This document shows positions 45,398-57,785 of a stretch of DNA of 64,000 nucleotides, in pieces. The stretch lies in contig HG738137.1 in the NCBI GenBank assembly GCA_000499405.2, forward strand, positions 3,658,001 to 3,722,000. The letters run 5' to 3'. Position 1 is the first letter of the stretch, and each line of letters starts with the position of its first letter. The position numbers and the translations under genes are program-made. The DNA is from Onchocerca volvulus. Lineage: Eukaryota > Nematoda > Chromadorea > Rhabditida > Onchocercidae. Under the pieces are notes generated by a model. It was not told the DNA's origin, did not search any database, and worked only from the letters and a program-made list of their open reading frames with translations.

Positions 45398-46233
45398 TGG
45401 ATGACCTCAATAGTTCAGCGTTCGATAACTGAAACAGGAAATCTCTTAACTAACATTCCTTTTTTTTTTTTCTTTTAAACATATACTGAAAAAAAGTGTA
45501 TTTCAACTCTTAATTTGCCAATAATATGATCTACATTTTGGCGAATTTCTTTCAAATATTGTTTGAAAAAAGAAACAATTAATTTGGCAAAACAAAAAAA
45601 AAAAAAAAAAAAAAAATTAGAAGGGTTCATTTTTTCCACACTGTTTTTTTGAGATTATTTTCCTAAGGAAGAATTTAGATATCCGAAGCATGCCACTCAG
45701 ATTTCAATCATCACTAACTGCTGATTGAAACATCTAACTCCAAAGCAACCGCGCTTGCACAGCTAAAAGAGGTACTGAAATGGCAAAAGAAATGTTTGAG
45801 TTCCAATCTTACAGAGTTCGTATATTGAACTTTGTTTTTGCATGAAAACTAAATGCATCGGTGCAATAAAAGTTATCAAAAAGCCACAAAATTTATTTAT
45901 AAACGAAAAAAAAAAGAGAATATTAATGAAGATGAATTGCTTTTTCTTCATCAAACGCACATTAAAGATTCATTTTAGGTGGCTTCATCATCATAAATGT
46001 GTCAAAGTTTTTAGAAGTGATCTTTTTGTTTCACTTTGATTCTTTCGACAAAAAATCGCTACTAAACAAACTTCTCAACAACATAAACTATCATTTCTCA
46101 TCCAATCAGTGAAAGAGAATTTGTAAAAAAAAAAAAAATCAAAAAGAGATCTTTACTTCTGAAGGACGAATTGCATTGATTTCAAAGATGATGGAGAAAC
46201 GAAGTAAATTTTAACTTATATATTTACATATGT

Positions 46234-46254
46234 ACACACACACACACACACACA
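46234..46254. repeat. (AC)n microsatellite
   Basis: Uninterrupted AC run of about 21 bp followed by CTCACAC. Confidence 0.95.
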
Positions 46255-46838
46255 CTCACACTGTTAGTCCTCAAAAAACTGCAAGTGCTTTTACATAATT
46301 ATCGGAATAATTGAAAACGATGTTATATAACGTTCTTGTATTATGACACTCTGCGTGTCTGCATGCATCAGTTCACGCGCACACTTACGCAGCACGCAGC
46401 ATGCAACACGCATATGCACACGCACATAACAATGCACATTAGAGATTGAAGAAATTGTTGCTTATCGTTTTATAGTGCTGCTACTTGTTCCGTTTGGTGT
46501 AATATCGACAGTAATGACCTATGCATTTTAAGAGAAATGCACTTTCAATGTCGATTTTTATGTTTACACATGTGAATTATCTTTCGGTCAAGAATTTGCC
46601 ATTAAGTTCAGTATCGCTTGAAAATTTTGAAAATAAATGAAAAATGATGTCAAATTAAAAGAGGGACAATAGTGCTAGAATTTTGATAATTTTTGAACCG
46701 ATACTCAACGAGATCAATATCTAAAGATGGTAAATTGAGGCAAGTGCAAAAGTTACTCCTGGAAACTTTTCTATGTATGTCGTGAATAATTTCTGAGTTC
46801 GTGAGCGATGTCGTTCAGTAGTTAATACCGCCAGTGAA

Positions 46839-46905
46839 TCCAATCGAGTCGAATTGAATTTTGTAGTGAAATTGAAGTAGATTGAATTATAGAATTGAAT
46901 TGTAG
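46839..46905. repeat. degenerate GAATTG-rich tandem patch
   Basis: Repeated units of the form GAATTGAATT.TAG and GAAATTGAAGTAG across about 65 bp, consistent with a decayed short tandem array. Confidence 0.5.
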
Positions 46906-47120
46906 ATTCACACCGAATAATACGATCTTATTTTTAAAGATCGAGAAGCAAAGACACGATACGATTTTGTTTTGAAGATTAGGAAGAAGACACTTTTACT
47001 TGATACAACCAATTTATATCTTTAAAGATGGGAGTGGTTTAATCATCGGTAATTGTCGAAAACTCAAGTGAATGGGTATGTGTTAATCATGGGAAGCTGT
47101 TAGGAAAAAAAAACAATAAG

Positions 47121-47347
47121 CATGAGAGAAGCTAAATGATTTACAACACCAGTTATATTGTTTACAGTAAGAATTGAATATTGGAAACAATGGAAACAAT
47201 TGACAGTAAAATGTAATTTCTTTGTGATTAAAAACCAAAGAAAGGAATAAACATAAGATTCCTTTGTGATTAAAAACAATGAAAGGGATAAACATGAGAA
47301 AAGCTAAATGATTGACAACAGTAGCTACATTGTTTACAATAAAAATT
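47121..47347. repeat. nested direct repeats
   Basis: A block beginning CATGAGAGAAGCTAAATGAT at 47121-47175 recurs, diverged, at 47293-47347 (offset 172). Between them TTTGTGATTAAAAAC... at 47221-47258 recurs at 47263-47300 (offset 42). The second copy of the short repeat runs directly into the second copy of the long one, indicating two successive duplications. Confidence 0.75.
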
Positions 47348-48349
47348 TAGCATTTGATAAGAGCTTCGCGATATTGAATTCGCGACAATGTAATCCTTAA
47401 TTGAAATCGATGTAGTAAGCAAAGATCTCGCGAAAATTCTATTCAGTGTAATATGAAAATGCCATTATTTCTGTTTGATGAAAAGAAAATGAAGCAGTGT
47501 CATATGAATTCACTCAAAATAAGTCAAAAAGTAGAAGGAAGAGAAGCAGTTTGTTCAGTTGAAAAATTCCTTTTTACCCAACATTTGTTCTAATATTTTC
47601 TTCAGTATAAAATATAATAATTCTGTTCAGTATTTTGCCTTATCAGTAAATAACCACAAATAGTATATAAACATATGTGAAACTTTTTTTCGTACTGTAA
47701 TACTTCATTCCTTTTTGATAAATGCAGAGTTTGTTATCAAATCAGTAAACAATTTCAGATTCATTGATGAAGAACGAATAATATGTTAAGATGAAGCATT
47801 TCATGTAAGCAAATTTTCTTTCATACGCTCTAACATAATCTAATATAATCGGAAACTATACTAAAGACAAGATTTCCGCTGTTTTTAAAATGTGATTTTC
47901 AGAAGTTTTCCTTAATCTTGCAACGAAACATTCATGAAAGATTACAAAACATCAACTATTTATTAGCATGAAATGTTGCAAAAGGAAAAACTTTAAGGTG
48001 ATTGAACAGATGTTTCATCCTGAATAGATTCATCTTCTTCGCAGCTGCTATCCATATAAAATTCAGTTTCGTCTAATACTGACTGGAATAATTATATTTT
48101 GCACAAAATAAAATTTATACAAATAACAGAACATGAATACCGTATTTTTAAAAAGTTATTCTTAAAGCTAATTTCATTTAAGTACCAGGAAAATCGTTCC
48201 ACATTTATATATTTTCTTCAAATAGACTATCGCGAAGTGAAAAAGGAAAAATATTTTAAAATGGTCAAGATAAATGATATGAGATTTAGATGAGAGATAA
48301 AAGAAAGGACAGGCCTATTTCATATGACCTGCAAGCTCGCACCACATTC

Positions 48350-51300
48350 TAAGCATTTTTTCTTGACAGCATAGCAATCGGTACAATATAAGTTATTGCA
48401 ATTAGGACAAATCCTTGTATTGCTGAAAGTGTAACAAGTCATGAATATGCCATCATGTTCTGGTAAGAATTGCATTTTCGAAACAGAAAATCTTTTTTTG
48501 CATTCATCTTTTTCATATTATTTTTAAAAAATTCTAAAAAATTCTTCACCACCATTTTTTAACCGCTTTCAATAGCATTAACATCGGAGAGATGTTATGA
48601 GTGAATTAAAGGTCCTGAGATCAAATAAAAAGTTGATAACTAAATCGTTTTTATTCAACTCTCAAACGCATGAACTTCGAATTCCGAAAATGTTTGGTGT
48701 TTCTGGTTCATTTTCATAATTATTCTCTGTAGAATTCGTTAATTTTGATTCTCTATGAACCAATTAACCTTGCATCGGTTATGCTGAGATCTGGTCGAAA
48801 ACATCTTGTACATCTGTATTGATCAGCATCCAACACCGTCAAGCCACGATTTGCAAGATTTCCTCGACCGCTATATTCGTCTTCAACCAGCTGATCTTTG
48901 ACCTCCTTAAACCAAGTTTTTAATTCTTTAAACATCTTTTTTATAATTGTAGAGATGAGAAGCAAACCTTTTCTTTGGTAGCTTTTACCAACTGTGTTAG
49001 AATATTTTTACGACCTTCAAGAACTTTGTTATATAACCATAAAGTGCGTGGTTTTGTTCGTTCCGGCCAATAATACTGCGCAATCAAATGTCGAAATCTT
49101 GCTGCATATATCTAAGAATCGGTAATTTCTCATTACATGTGTTTATATGAATTTAATTAATTAAACTTTGTATAATTTCTCACTTTCCCATACTTCATAC
49201 GTAATTTTTGTGTATTATTAATCTAATGCTAGCAGTTATAGCTTCTGTTACTATTTCGTAAAGGCCTGGTCATGGGAAATCGCAGTCAGAGATTCATAGG
49301 AATCATCATTTTCCGCTTCATTTTCAATTATCCACGAACTGCAACATTTTTAATGTCTACAATTACCCAAATACTTTCCGCCACACGTAATAAATGTGTG
49401 TGCAAAAAAGAAAAAAAAAAGTGGAAGTTTTTTTTCAGTTACAATACATTCTTCCGAATACTACAGTCTTGTAGTAAATTCCCATCCTCCGAATATTATT
49501 AATTGCTAAATGGTTGTTCTCGCCTTCGAAATTGTGATCTCCAGAAGTAATAAAATTCAGAAAGTTACTTCATTTAAAAACTTTTCAGAATCCATTAGAA
49601 ATGAGCTCTGTTTATGCTTCAAATTCGTACATTACAATCCTTATAAATTAACTTTATCTCCCCAGATACTCTATTATAATAGACTAACTGCAAAATTCCA
49701 CTATTAGAGATCACCTGTTGAATTTTAATGAATTACACAATAAAGCAATGACGAACTACTCACCACCTAATCAACTTTTTTTACTTTAATTCAGAAAACC
49801 AGTAATTAGTGACTTGCTAAAATGCTTGTTTTAGATAAAGCGACTTAAACTAGCAAACTTGGTAAGTAGTCAAATGCGTATGGATTGTTTGATGAGTTTT
49901 TACCTGTATGATGCACAGCAGAAGAGCAATCAAATATAAAAACATCATAAATCGAATGAGCTGAAAATCGGGTGGATTCGGTTCTATGAAACACCGTCTC
50001 CAGTCATCATCGCTATATTGACTTCCTGTGATGGGATGAAATATGGAAAGAATTTTTTGCAGAAGTTTTGCCACAAAACCTTCTCCAGCAGCCTAGAAAT
50101 TGAAATGATTTAAAATACGAAGTACCGAGTGAGGGAGAGAAATAAATAAAGGAATAAAATGTACTTTGAGATTATAGAAATCAAGTCGATCTGTGCGAGT
50201 TGAGTTAGACTGTAGAAAGGAATACGTGAAATAAAGCATTTGATAAGTAAATATATCCAGTAGTATTAAAAACGCAGGCAAAAAACCACTAATTAATGTG
50301 ATCGCAAATGCAAACAGCATTCTCATTTTTTCCTTTGATGTCATATGTAGTGTAAATCCTTCAATATACTGCAATAAATTACGGTTTATATAATTTTTGA
50401 ATCTCTTAACTTCAATTTAATCCTTTTCTTTTCCAGAAGTTTATTTTCAACTTTTCAGAGAGCATTTAGATCAAGATCTTTACTAACTGCAAATAAGTTT
50501 GAAACATCTGATCAATGTAACTTTATTATGATTAAAAAATTGAAGTTTTATATTTTCATCGAAATTTGAATACCAAATGAGAATCACTTACTGTTTTTCG
50601 TTCTTTAGGTAATAACGGAAGTAAAGAAGGTTGTCCTTGTGCCTCCCTTATCATGTCAACATTTCGAAACTCTTCCGTTATGTAGACGTTATCCGCTTTC
50701 TCCTTTCGTTTATACTTCATAACATACAGTAATGCCTGATAAAAACTTTGTCAGCAAATGCAAATTCGTAATCGATGACTTTTTTTTTTTTTTAAATTAA
50801 ATGTAAGGAGCAATTTCATAAGAAATTGTGCAGTGCAATGTATTTCAAAGAAATGGTCCTTTAGATCCAAAAAAAAGTAACATGCGTGATGAGTTGATGG
50901 TTACCGTAAAAAATGTTATAATGACCATGTTCGGAATCATAAATTTAATCACTGCGGACAAAATGTCTACAAAAACATTGAACTGATTCAGGATTTTTTC
51001 CAATTCTTCCCTGAATTAATTAATAATAAGAACAGTGAATTTGATTAGAATATGGAATAAATATGTATGTATACTATGCTTCTTACTTCATCTTTTCGAG
51101 TTCGAACGTTTTTGTGCGATTGCTTTCAACAGTATAATTGACTGAAATTCCTAACTCTTCCCAGGTTTTTTTTGCCGCTTTAGCTTCTTTCTGCAAAAAG
51201 TTGTAAAATCTCATCGTCATATTTAACATTTCAATTATGCTGGAAAATGAAAAATCCAGGAGTGGTATTAGTTATCTTATTTAAACGAACTATTTTTTTG

Positions 51301-53725
51301 TATTTACATGTTATAATAAATTGAGTCATTCCGTACAGTCTCAGTATTCTTGTGATGTACCCATAAGTATACTTTCTTTTTCAAAGAGATTATAGAGAGA
51401 TTAGCCAGAAATCAATCATAATTTGGCTGGAATATTTAAATTACGAACTACAATGAAACTGATATTATAATCATCCATAACAAAGTTCATCGCAGCCTTC
51501 ATTTTATCCTTTGCGAATGGCAAAAAGCCGGATTTTAGAGTTCTCGTTATCTTGTCAGGAATAACACAAACCATTTCACTAAATCGTGCCGCTTCACAAA
51601 TCTGAAGCATAAATTACTGGATATTAAAATCAAGATCTTTCGGCTTTCCACGTTATTCGCATCATTACTTTCAAGTTAACATGTGTAGAACATGGCTAGT
51701 TCTTTACTATAAATAGTTTCCTCTGATTCAAACTTATCATCTTTTATTAAATATCAATATCTTATATGAGGAATTGTATTCTTTTTAATGCTTTGAAAAA
51801 TTAATAGAAAATAATAATGCGAATAAAAAAGGTCCACCTTTCTCATATCCTTCACAAATTTACAAGGTGATAATCCACGGTACAAAGTGAGCCGATCACA
51901 GTACTGAGCACCCTCATCAAAAATTCGAAGACACTGGAAAATGCATCTGTAGAGGAAAATGTAAATTCGCTGCTAAAATTAGTCACTGACTTTTTATTTT
52001 TCGAATTTTTCTGCTTCTTGCATCAGAAATACGCACAAAATAATAGGGACCAATGAAGAATCGCTGGCAAAATTCTTTGACTGCAAGCAACTGTACCAGA
52101 AAATCCTTCGTTTGCTTACCAAATCTAAAATAAAAACTTAAAGGAATTCGTAATCAGTAAATATTGCAAGCAATATTAGCTAAATAGAAAAACATTAAGT
52201 TACTTGACGACAGTATTTTGTAACTTGCGCATGGTATCTCGAAAATTTTTAAGAAGCTTTCCGAAAAAGTGCATGACCTCTTTCAATCCCGACAGTGAGA
52301 ACTGAAAAAATTGAAAAAAAAAATTGAAAATTCCTTAAATCATATTAAAGTCCAGCATAAGATATTTTCGAGAAAGAGCATGACCCGAAATTTTACATTA
52401 TTTTGTTTACAATTCATGGTATCTTATTTTAATAATATAGCAAAGAACAAGACGTTAAAAATAAATTAATGACAACCTTATTAGTCTGCATATTAACTTC
52501 ACCAATAAGTTTATTGCCAACCTGAATCGCTGAATCACTTACACAAGCAACAGATTCTGCGAGCATTTGCAAATTATGAGTAGTATTCATTGCTGGTATC
52601 TGCAGATCCCAAAAATTTAGAAGTTATCATTCGACCAACAAATGTGTTTCTGTGGATTTCAAAATCAATTCATATCTTATTAAACCATTTAAGTATCACA
52701 GACTTTAATGTTTCATCTTTTTTTAAATCAGAATATATGATTAACAGTGCAATTATCACATTCCAAAAGAGTGAAAAATGATTGATAGAGGGGAAAGACT
52801 GACTTGAAAAGCCCATATCATTATAAACATGAGAATGATGGAACGAAACCGGCTAGTAGCTAATTTCAGTGAGGCAATCTGGATGACAGCTCGAACAGTT
52901 GGAAATGGTATCATCAGACCCAATATAAGTTGCACAATGATGCTCACATAAACTCCTACTCTGTAATTGACACAGTTTTTTAAATGCAACAGTAATGAGA
53001 GTTATTAAATTATGATCGATTGTCTTTCATAAAAGTTACGGATGAAATAATTTCATAACTTTTTGTGATTGCATATCAAAGGCTTCAGTGAATAAATAAT
53101 TTAGACTGCTCAATTCTTGCCGTTTTTTGAACTTTTTATCATGATAGAGTACTGTAAAAACTGAAGTTACTTGTTATAAAATTGTGCTTAACATTTACTG
53201 CATCTGCAGCAGTATAAATGATAGTTGTTGAAGGCATGAAAACTAATACCGACTGGGGAAGACAGAATACTTGAGAGCAATAGAAATGAAGAACAGCATG
53301 CCAACAAATTCACAGAGAAGGAAACTAAATACAATATGGAACAAATCGTTTTCTCTGAAAAAAGTCAATGATAAGATGAAGTTGGATCGATAAAAGATAA
53401 AATAAAACAAATTTGATAAAAAAATTCTGAAAAGAAACCTGGTACCGTAGGTGAATATTCGTTCATAAGCATTTCGGGGAGTTGGCTTCGGATTCGGATA
53501 AAGTAATGGGCAAAAACGACCACATTTCATCCAAAACTCTTCGTCTAAATTAATTTTACTCCGCTTCTCCCGAACTTCTCAAAAATATTAACATGACAAC
53601 TTACTTTTATTCACAAGAAGTTCTTCACCAACAATCGATCGTCGGCAATTTTCAGCAATAAAATGAAGCTTTTTCAACTTCTTGAGTGCTCTCTGTTTTG
53701 GCCTACGCAATACGCTTATCAACAT
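48350..53725 (-). CDS. DC-STAMP-domain sperm membrane protein, SPE-42/SPE-49 family
   Basis: Multi-pass membrane protein; in C. elegans SPE-42 and SPE-49 act in sperm at fertilization. Exons 5' to 3': 53725-53605, 53577-53439, 53354-53250, 52960-52804, 52599-52477, 52301-52204, 52124-52037, 51933-51838, 51601-51452, 51190-51087, 51010-50905, 50735-50592, 50368-50165, 50092-49904, 49111-48989, 48935-48769, 48422-48350; 728 aa. Membrane segments lie near residues 95-170, 415-430, 490-525 and 585-608, with a long Cys-containing loop between the first group and the rest (CLRIFDEGAQYC). The C-terminus is a C4C4 RING-like domain (RCTRC, CPNC, CTDC; residues 691-721). In the actual reading frame it stops at 48350, before the expected last pair CLEC, which is present one frame away and would end at 48321. 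Exon 2 may instead begin at 53544, exon 15 may end at 48968, and the 84-nt intron 2 could be retained in frame. SPE-42 versus SPE-49 cannot be decided. The ATG is 10 nt after a CTCTTTTAG acceptor. Confidence 0.88.
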
Positions 53726-53738
53726 TTTTAAAATCCTA

Positions 53739-54650
53739 AAAGAGATTGCTGCATCACTTGAGATGAATTTGTTATTGAACCATCAAATCCCGAAAAAATT
53801 ATGGATGAACTTTAAGAATCCTTGAACTGCAGCAATACCAGCGTGAATAAACCAAACAGTATTGCAGCCACACCAAAAAATGAGTTTAGTTCCACCAATA
53901 TGAGAAAACGATTTAAAATCTTTTAAACTGATTTGCATTTTATGGAGAACAAAAACATTGCACTGAGCATCCTTATTTCTCCAGATGGAATCAAATAGCA
54001 TTAATCTGTTGAATAAAAAAAAATTCAGAGATGAAGAGAAGTACACATAAAGCAATTTCAAGTTGACGTGATGATTTCACCAATGCCATCAAGTTACCTT
54101 TTAATCCTCTATTTCTTGTATGAATTATTTTTGAAGTATATTCAACATGATGTGATTTAATATATTCAACATTTAATATGATCAACATGATATCACATAA
54201 TACGAAATCATTCTTCATGCAGTAATGCTGAGACAAAGAACCCTCAAACAAAAATCAGTGGATAGCTCCAGAATGATTGCGTATGTTCCTAATTGTATTT
54301 ATCTTAATCCAAACATCGGTTATTCTTTTTAATAAAGAAATGGGGATATTGTAAGAATTAAATTATCCTATACAACATTACCATCATGCATTTAAAAGTA
54401 TGATGCATGTAAGCATCAAGGTTATCATAAGTCCCAATACTTCTTGCGCTTATGATCTGATCTAAATGATTGTGCCCATTTGAATCTATCTAGCTGGATG
54501 ATGAAGAAATATGATAAAAAATCTGTATACCTCATACATTTTTGTTCCCAGAATTTTTTTTATTCTCTTGTGGAAATAACATACTTATTATAACAAAATA
54601 ACTTCCAAGTAACAAGAGCAGAATGGGAAATGACCAGGCTAAGAATAAGA
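53739..54650 (-). other. spacer with coding-like membrane segments
   Basis: Between the EMC8 stop and the DC-STAMP start the minus strand has several hydrophobic open segments. One begins right after a GCTTGCAG acceptor at 54650 (LILFLAWSFPILLLLLGSYF). Another is at about 54250-53994 (NRGLKGNLMALVKSSRQLEI, then a hydrophobic helix). Near 53940-53812 two overlapping frames (ELNSFFGVAAILFGLFTLVL and GTKLIFWCGCNTVWFIHAGI) compete. A strong acceptor TTTATTCAACAG ends near 54003. I could not join these into one phased gene. They may be a small or decayed membrane-protein gene, extra upstream exons, or chance. Confidence 0.2.
54559..54564 (-). terminator. poly(A) signal of the EMC8/9 gene
   Basis: The minus strand reads AATAAA about 87 nt past the EMC8 stop codon, consistent with the mRNA ending in the spacer before the DC-STAMP gene. 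Confidence 0.55.
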
Positions 54651-56437
54651 TCAACTGCAAGCATTTTGACACGACGATCGTTCCAACTTCTCATTTAATG
54701 CTGTATTCCAGTGATCATTAACAGGATTATCCAAATGATTTTCAAAATCCATGATTTCGAGGTATAATTCTGTTTGTACGGCATTGGAAACAATTGATAA
54801 CACTGTTTCTTCGTTCAATATCGTAAATCTGAAATTATTCTCACATAAAGAATCACTAATAATGCAAAGTATTGGGCTTTTCAACATTTATGTAATACAC
54901 ATACAGCGATCAATATTATAATATTTACTATGAATATTAAAATTAATTTACTATTTCAAACCATCGAAAAAAAAAAAACATTTATCTTATTTTTGAGAAA
55001 ATAATAATAAGATACCTTTTCATCTTCCACAATTTATTATCTAAATTATACACTCGAATGGCAGGTTTTAATGATCCTGTATAAAGCATGGAATTATCGA
55101 TCTGCAATGTTTAAATATAACATTGTAGCCTTTCGAATGTTTTTACAGACTCTCTTGAGAAAATTAGTTGATTAGAAATGAGAATTTGAGCACAAAAGAT
55201 TTTTTATTAAATAAAATATTTCATCATAACCAATAATTGCTACTCGATCAAAGAGCAGATGCAAAGGAAAAACTAGCAATAAACTTTATGTCATAGAAAT
55301 GTCTATGCACGGCCATAAGTGAAAATAAGAATGGAAACGAAAAAAAAAAAGACATAAGGTCAGGAAAGAATAAGCATAAATTTTTTCCATTGATTAAGCA
55401 ATAACATAGCCATCTCAACAATCCTATGAGTGATTGTGCCAAATCCGTTCAATATATAATTTAATATTCCTCGATGGTTTTGGCGATTACGGAGAACCAT
55501 TTCGTCTCCCCATTAATTGCTTCTCATAATAATTTCTTATAAAATCTTCAAATAAAAAAAAAATTACTTGAACGAGGAATGTATTCGGATAATTCGACAT
55601 AATTTTTTCAGCTACTCGCACTGCATAGAGATCAAGACTGAAAAGAATCTTTAAAAGTCAAACTTAAAGAAATTTTCTGTGCAATAAGACATTATTTAAA
55701 GCAAAAGTGAAAAAAATATGGTATCTTTGAATCTGTTTTCTAAAAGAAATTTACGCTTACCTATTGTCTGAAAAAGACTGGTTGCAAAAATAAAGTCCAG
55801 CAAGAACATGACCATCTTTGATATAATCATCTATACATATTAAAGCTGTTTCCAGAGTCATACTCAGAGAAGCACTTTCATGTAGCACGGGTATGGCATC
55901 AATGTATACCAATTCGCTATTGCTCTAAAAAAATTCGACATCTCATATAATTCTACTAGCATGAATTTCATTATTCGAATACATTAATTGACTCATCCAT
56001 CAATCACTGATTATTAGTGCTGCAATTCGCAAAGTCATTCCAATATATACAGTATCTAAATCTCAATTTTTCTGATACTTCATTTCAATTTCACTAAACG
56101 AAAAACAAATTCAAATCGGACTTACTGAATTACTGTTACTGCTCGCTTAGAAATATAAAAAAAATGAATATGGTACCAAAACATTTGATTATTTCCATAT
56201 TTGATTAATTCGCAGTGGTTTTTCAAAATGCATTAAATTAGTAAATTAAATCCAGCACTTAACGGCTTTCTAAATATCTAGAACATAAATTAATAAATTT
56301 ACATTCGCAAATACTTCAGAAATTCCCATTACCCCAGTTTCTCCGATAAGAAAACCGACAACTGCTCGATGTGGATATTTATAAGCATGCAATATCATTT
56401 TTGCATAACTACGCAAGGTAAATGCTGGTGAATGCAT
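54651..56437 (-). CDS. EMC8: ER membrane protein complex subunit 8/9
   Basis: Subunit of the EMC, which inserts and folds membrane proteins at the endoplasmic reticulum; EMC8/9 is a cytosolic-side MPN-fold (UPF0172) subunit. Exons 5' to 3': 56437-56303, 55924-55761, 55637-55568, 55101-55016, 54828-54651; phases join to 210 aa, the same length as human EMC8. Matches in order: SYAKMILHAYKYPHRAVVGF at the start, YIDAIPVLHESASLSMTLET, GLYFCNQ (the metazoan 'AGYYQANE' position), AEKIMSNYPNTFLV, and the C-terminal MDFENHLDNPVNDHWN, matching the family's DFDNHLDDI..DW. The ATG is only 2 nt after an ATTTTAG acceptor, so trans-splicing is likely and this start is well supported. EMC8 and EMC9 are vertebrate paralogues; a single-copy invertebrate gene serves for both. 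Intron 3 (55102-55567) contains a short unexplained open frame. Confidence 0.93.
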
Positions 56438-56439
56438 TC

Positions 56440-57785
56440 CTAAAATTATCGAATAAAAAATACATGAACTTTAATTTGACATTAAATATAATTGAAACAA
56501 ATATAACTGAACCAAGAAACAATTAATATTTTTTCCAATTTTTACTTGTCTTTATGCTCAGCGAATCATGTTCCAAATATTGAAAAAGTCTTTTTGTTAA
56601 TATTTGCTTCACGGAAGACGAAAAATTTAAAAACAAGAAATTATATATAGATATAATTTTAAAAAATTATATACAGTATATGAAAGCAAGGTTTTCGTCT
56701 CTCTAAAATAAAAGAAAGAAAAAACGATTGGATCTACATCGCTTGCAAATAGTTTACATGTGTATTGCATGCAATTTCAACAATAAACTTCCCGGCAAAG
56801 TACAGAGTAGTTCTTCAGAAAAAATCTTGAATGAAAGAACTTCATTTTAACACAGAAGTAATCATCATAACTTTATCTTTTAGTAAAAACCGCGAAAAAA
56901 TTAAAAGATTTGAAAACTCAAATAATTTGAACAAATATCGACAAGAAACAATGTACATAAGTGTTCCATGAAGCTTTCCATCTACTTCATACTTCATTCA
57001 GAAGGAAACTGGAATCACCAATTATATACATATCAATAACTTTTAATTCTGGAATTTATTGGAGAAGTGAAATAACACTAATGTAGAATAGTTCAAGCCA
57101 ATCTGATTGATTCAGCATCAATGAAATTGTTAGAGACGAGATACTGTTCAATGTTATCGCTATCAAAACGATCAGCCGTTTCATTGTTGATGCAATTTCT
57201 GTTAAAAAAAGAAGGGAAAAAAAATTGTAGTATGAAAAAGAAGCAATGGCAACTATACAAAATAGCCCTTGCTTACTGATTGATATCAAAAAACATATCG
57301 CTTAGAACCAAATCGATTTCAATAAAAGCAATTTGTTTTTAAGATTAAAGTGGGAAGTAGTTCCTGCAGAAATTTAATTGCTAAACCTCGCTTTTCATGA
57401 ACACTTTCAATAAACTTTTTCTTTGCAACTATTTCATAAGATTTTCACGGCGATTTTTACATTCAAATGATCATTCAATTTTACATTTTATCAATTCAAT
57501 CATAAATATGAAAAAAAAAAAAAAAAAAAAAAAGAAAAAGAAAAGAAAACAGTCTTTTTGAATTTCTAAACCAAGAGATAACAAACATTATTTCCAGTTT
57601 TTTTTTTTCAAATGCTCTTAATAGATTACCCTTAGCATAATTAGCTGACATATTTAAAAAGAAACAAATGAAAAGACATATGCATCCAGTTCACGCATGT
57701 ATTCTATTGTATATTTAGATAACATGAAAAACATTGAAGAAATTTGATACCATAACGATAATAAGAAATGTTGAATATCAAATTT
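56440..57785. other. spacer between ANKRD11/12-like and EMC8 genes
   Basis: About 1.35 kb. It should hold the 3' untranslated region of the upstream gene and any intercistronic signal. It contains A- and T-homopolymers, including a run of about 22 A near 57512. The open frame at 57056-57289 (minus) is hydrophobic and AT-driven; I do not consider it a gene. Confidence 0.5.

Larger units (their letters stand above)
45429..48349. other. intergenic, repeat-bearing, no gene recognised
   Basis: About 2.9 kb between the small-peptide candidate and the end of the DC-STAMP gene. It contains the CA repeat, a GAATTG-rich patch and nested direct repeats listed separately, and a GC-richer segment with GCATGC/GCACGC motifs at about 46350-46440. 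No convincing exon was found. Confidence 0.5.

Noticed and set aside
55360..55500. 46-residue minus-strand frame (MVLRNRQNHRGILNYILNGF...) inside EMC8 intron 3
   Set aside because: It looks protein-like but has no good acceptor, would break the EMC8 frame, and has no family match; kept only as a possible cryptic exon.
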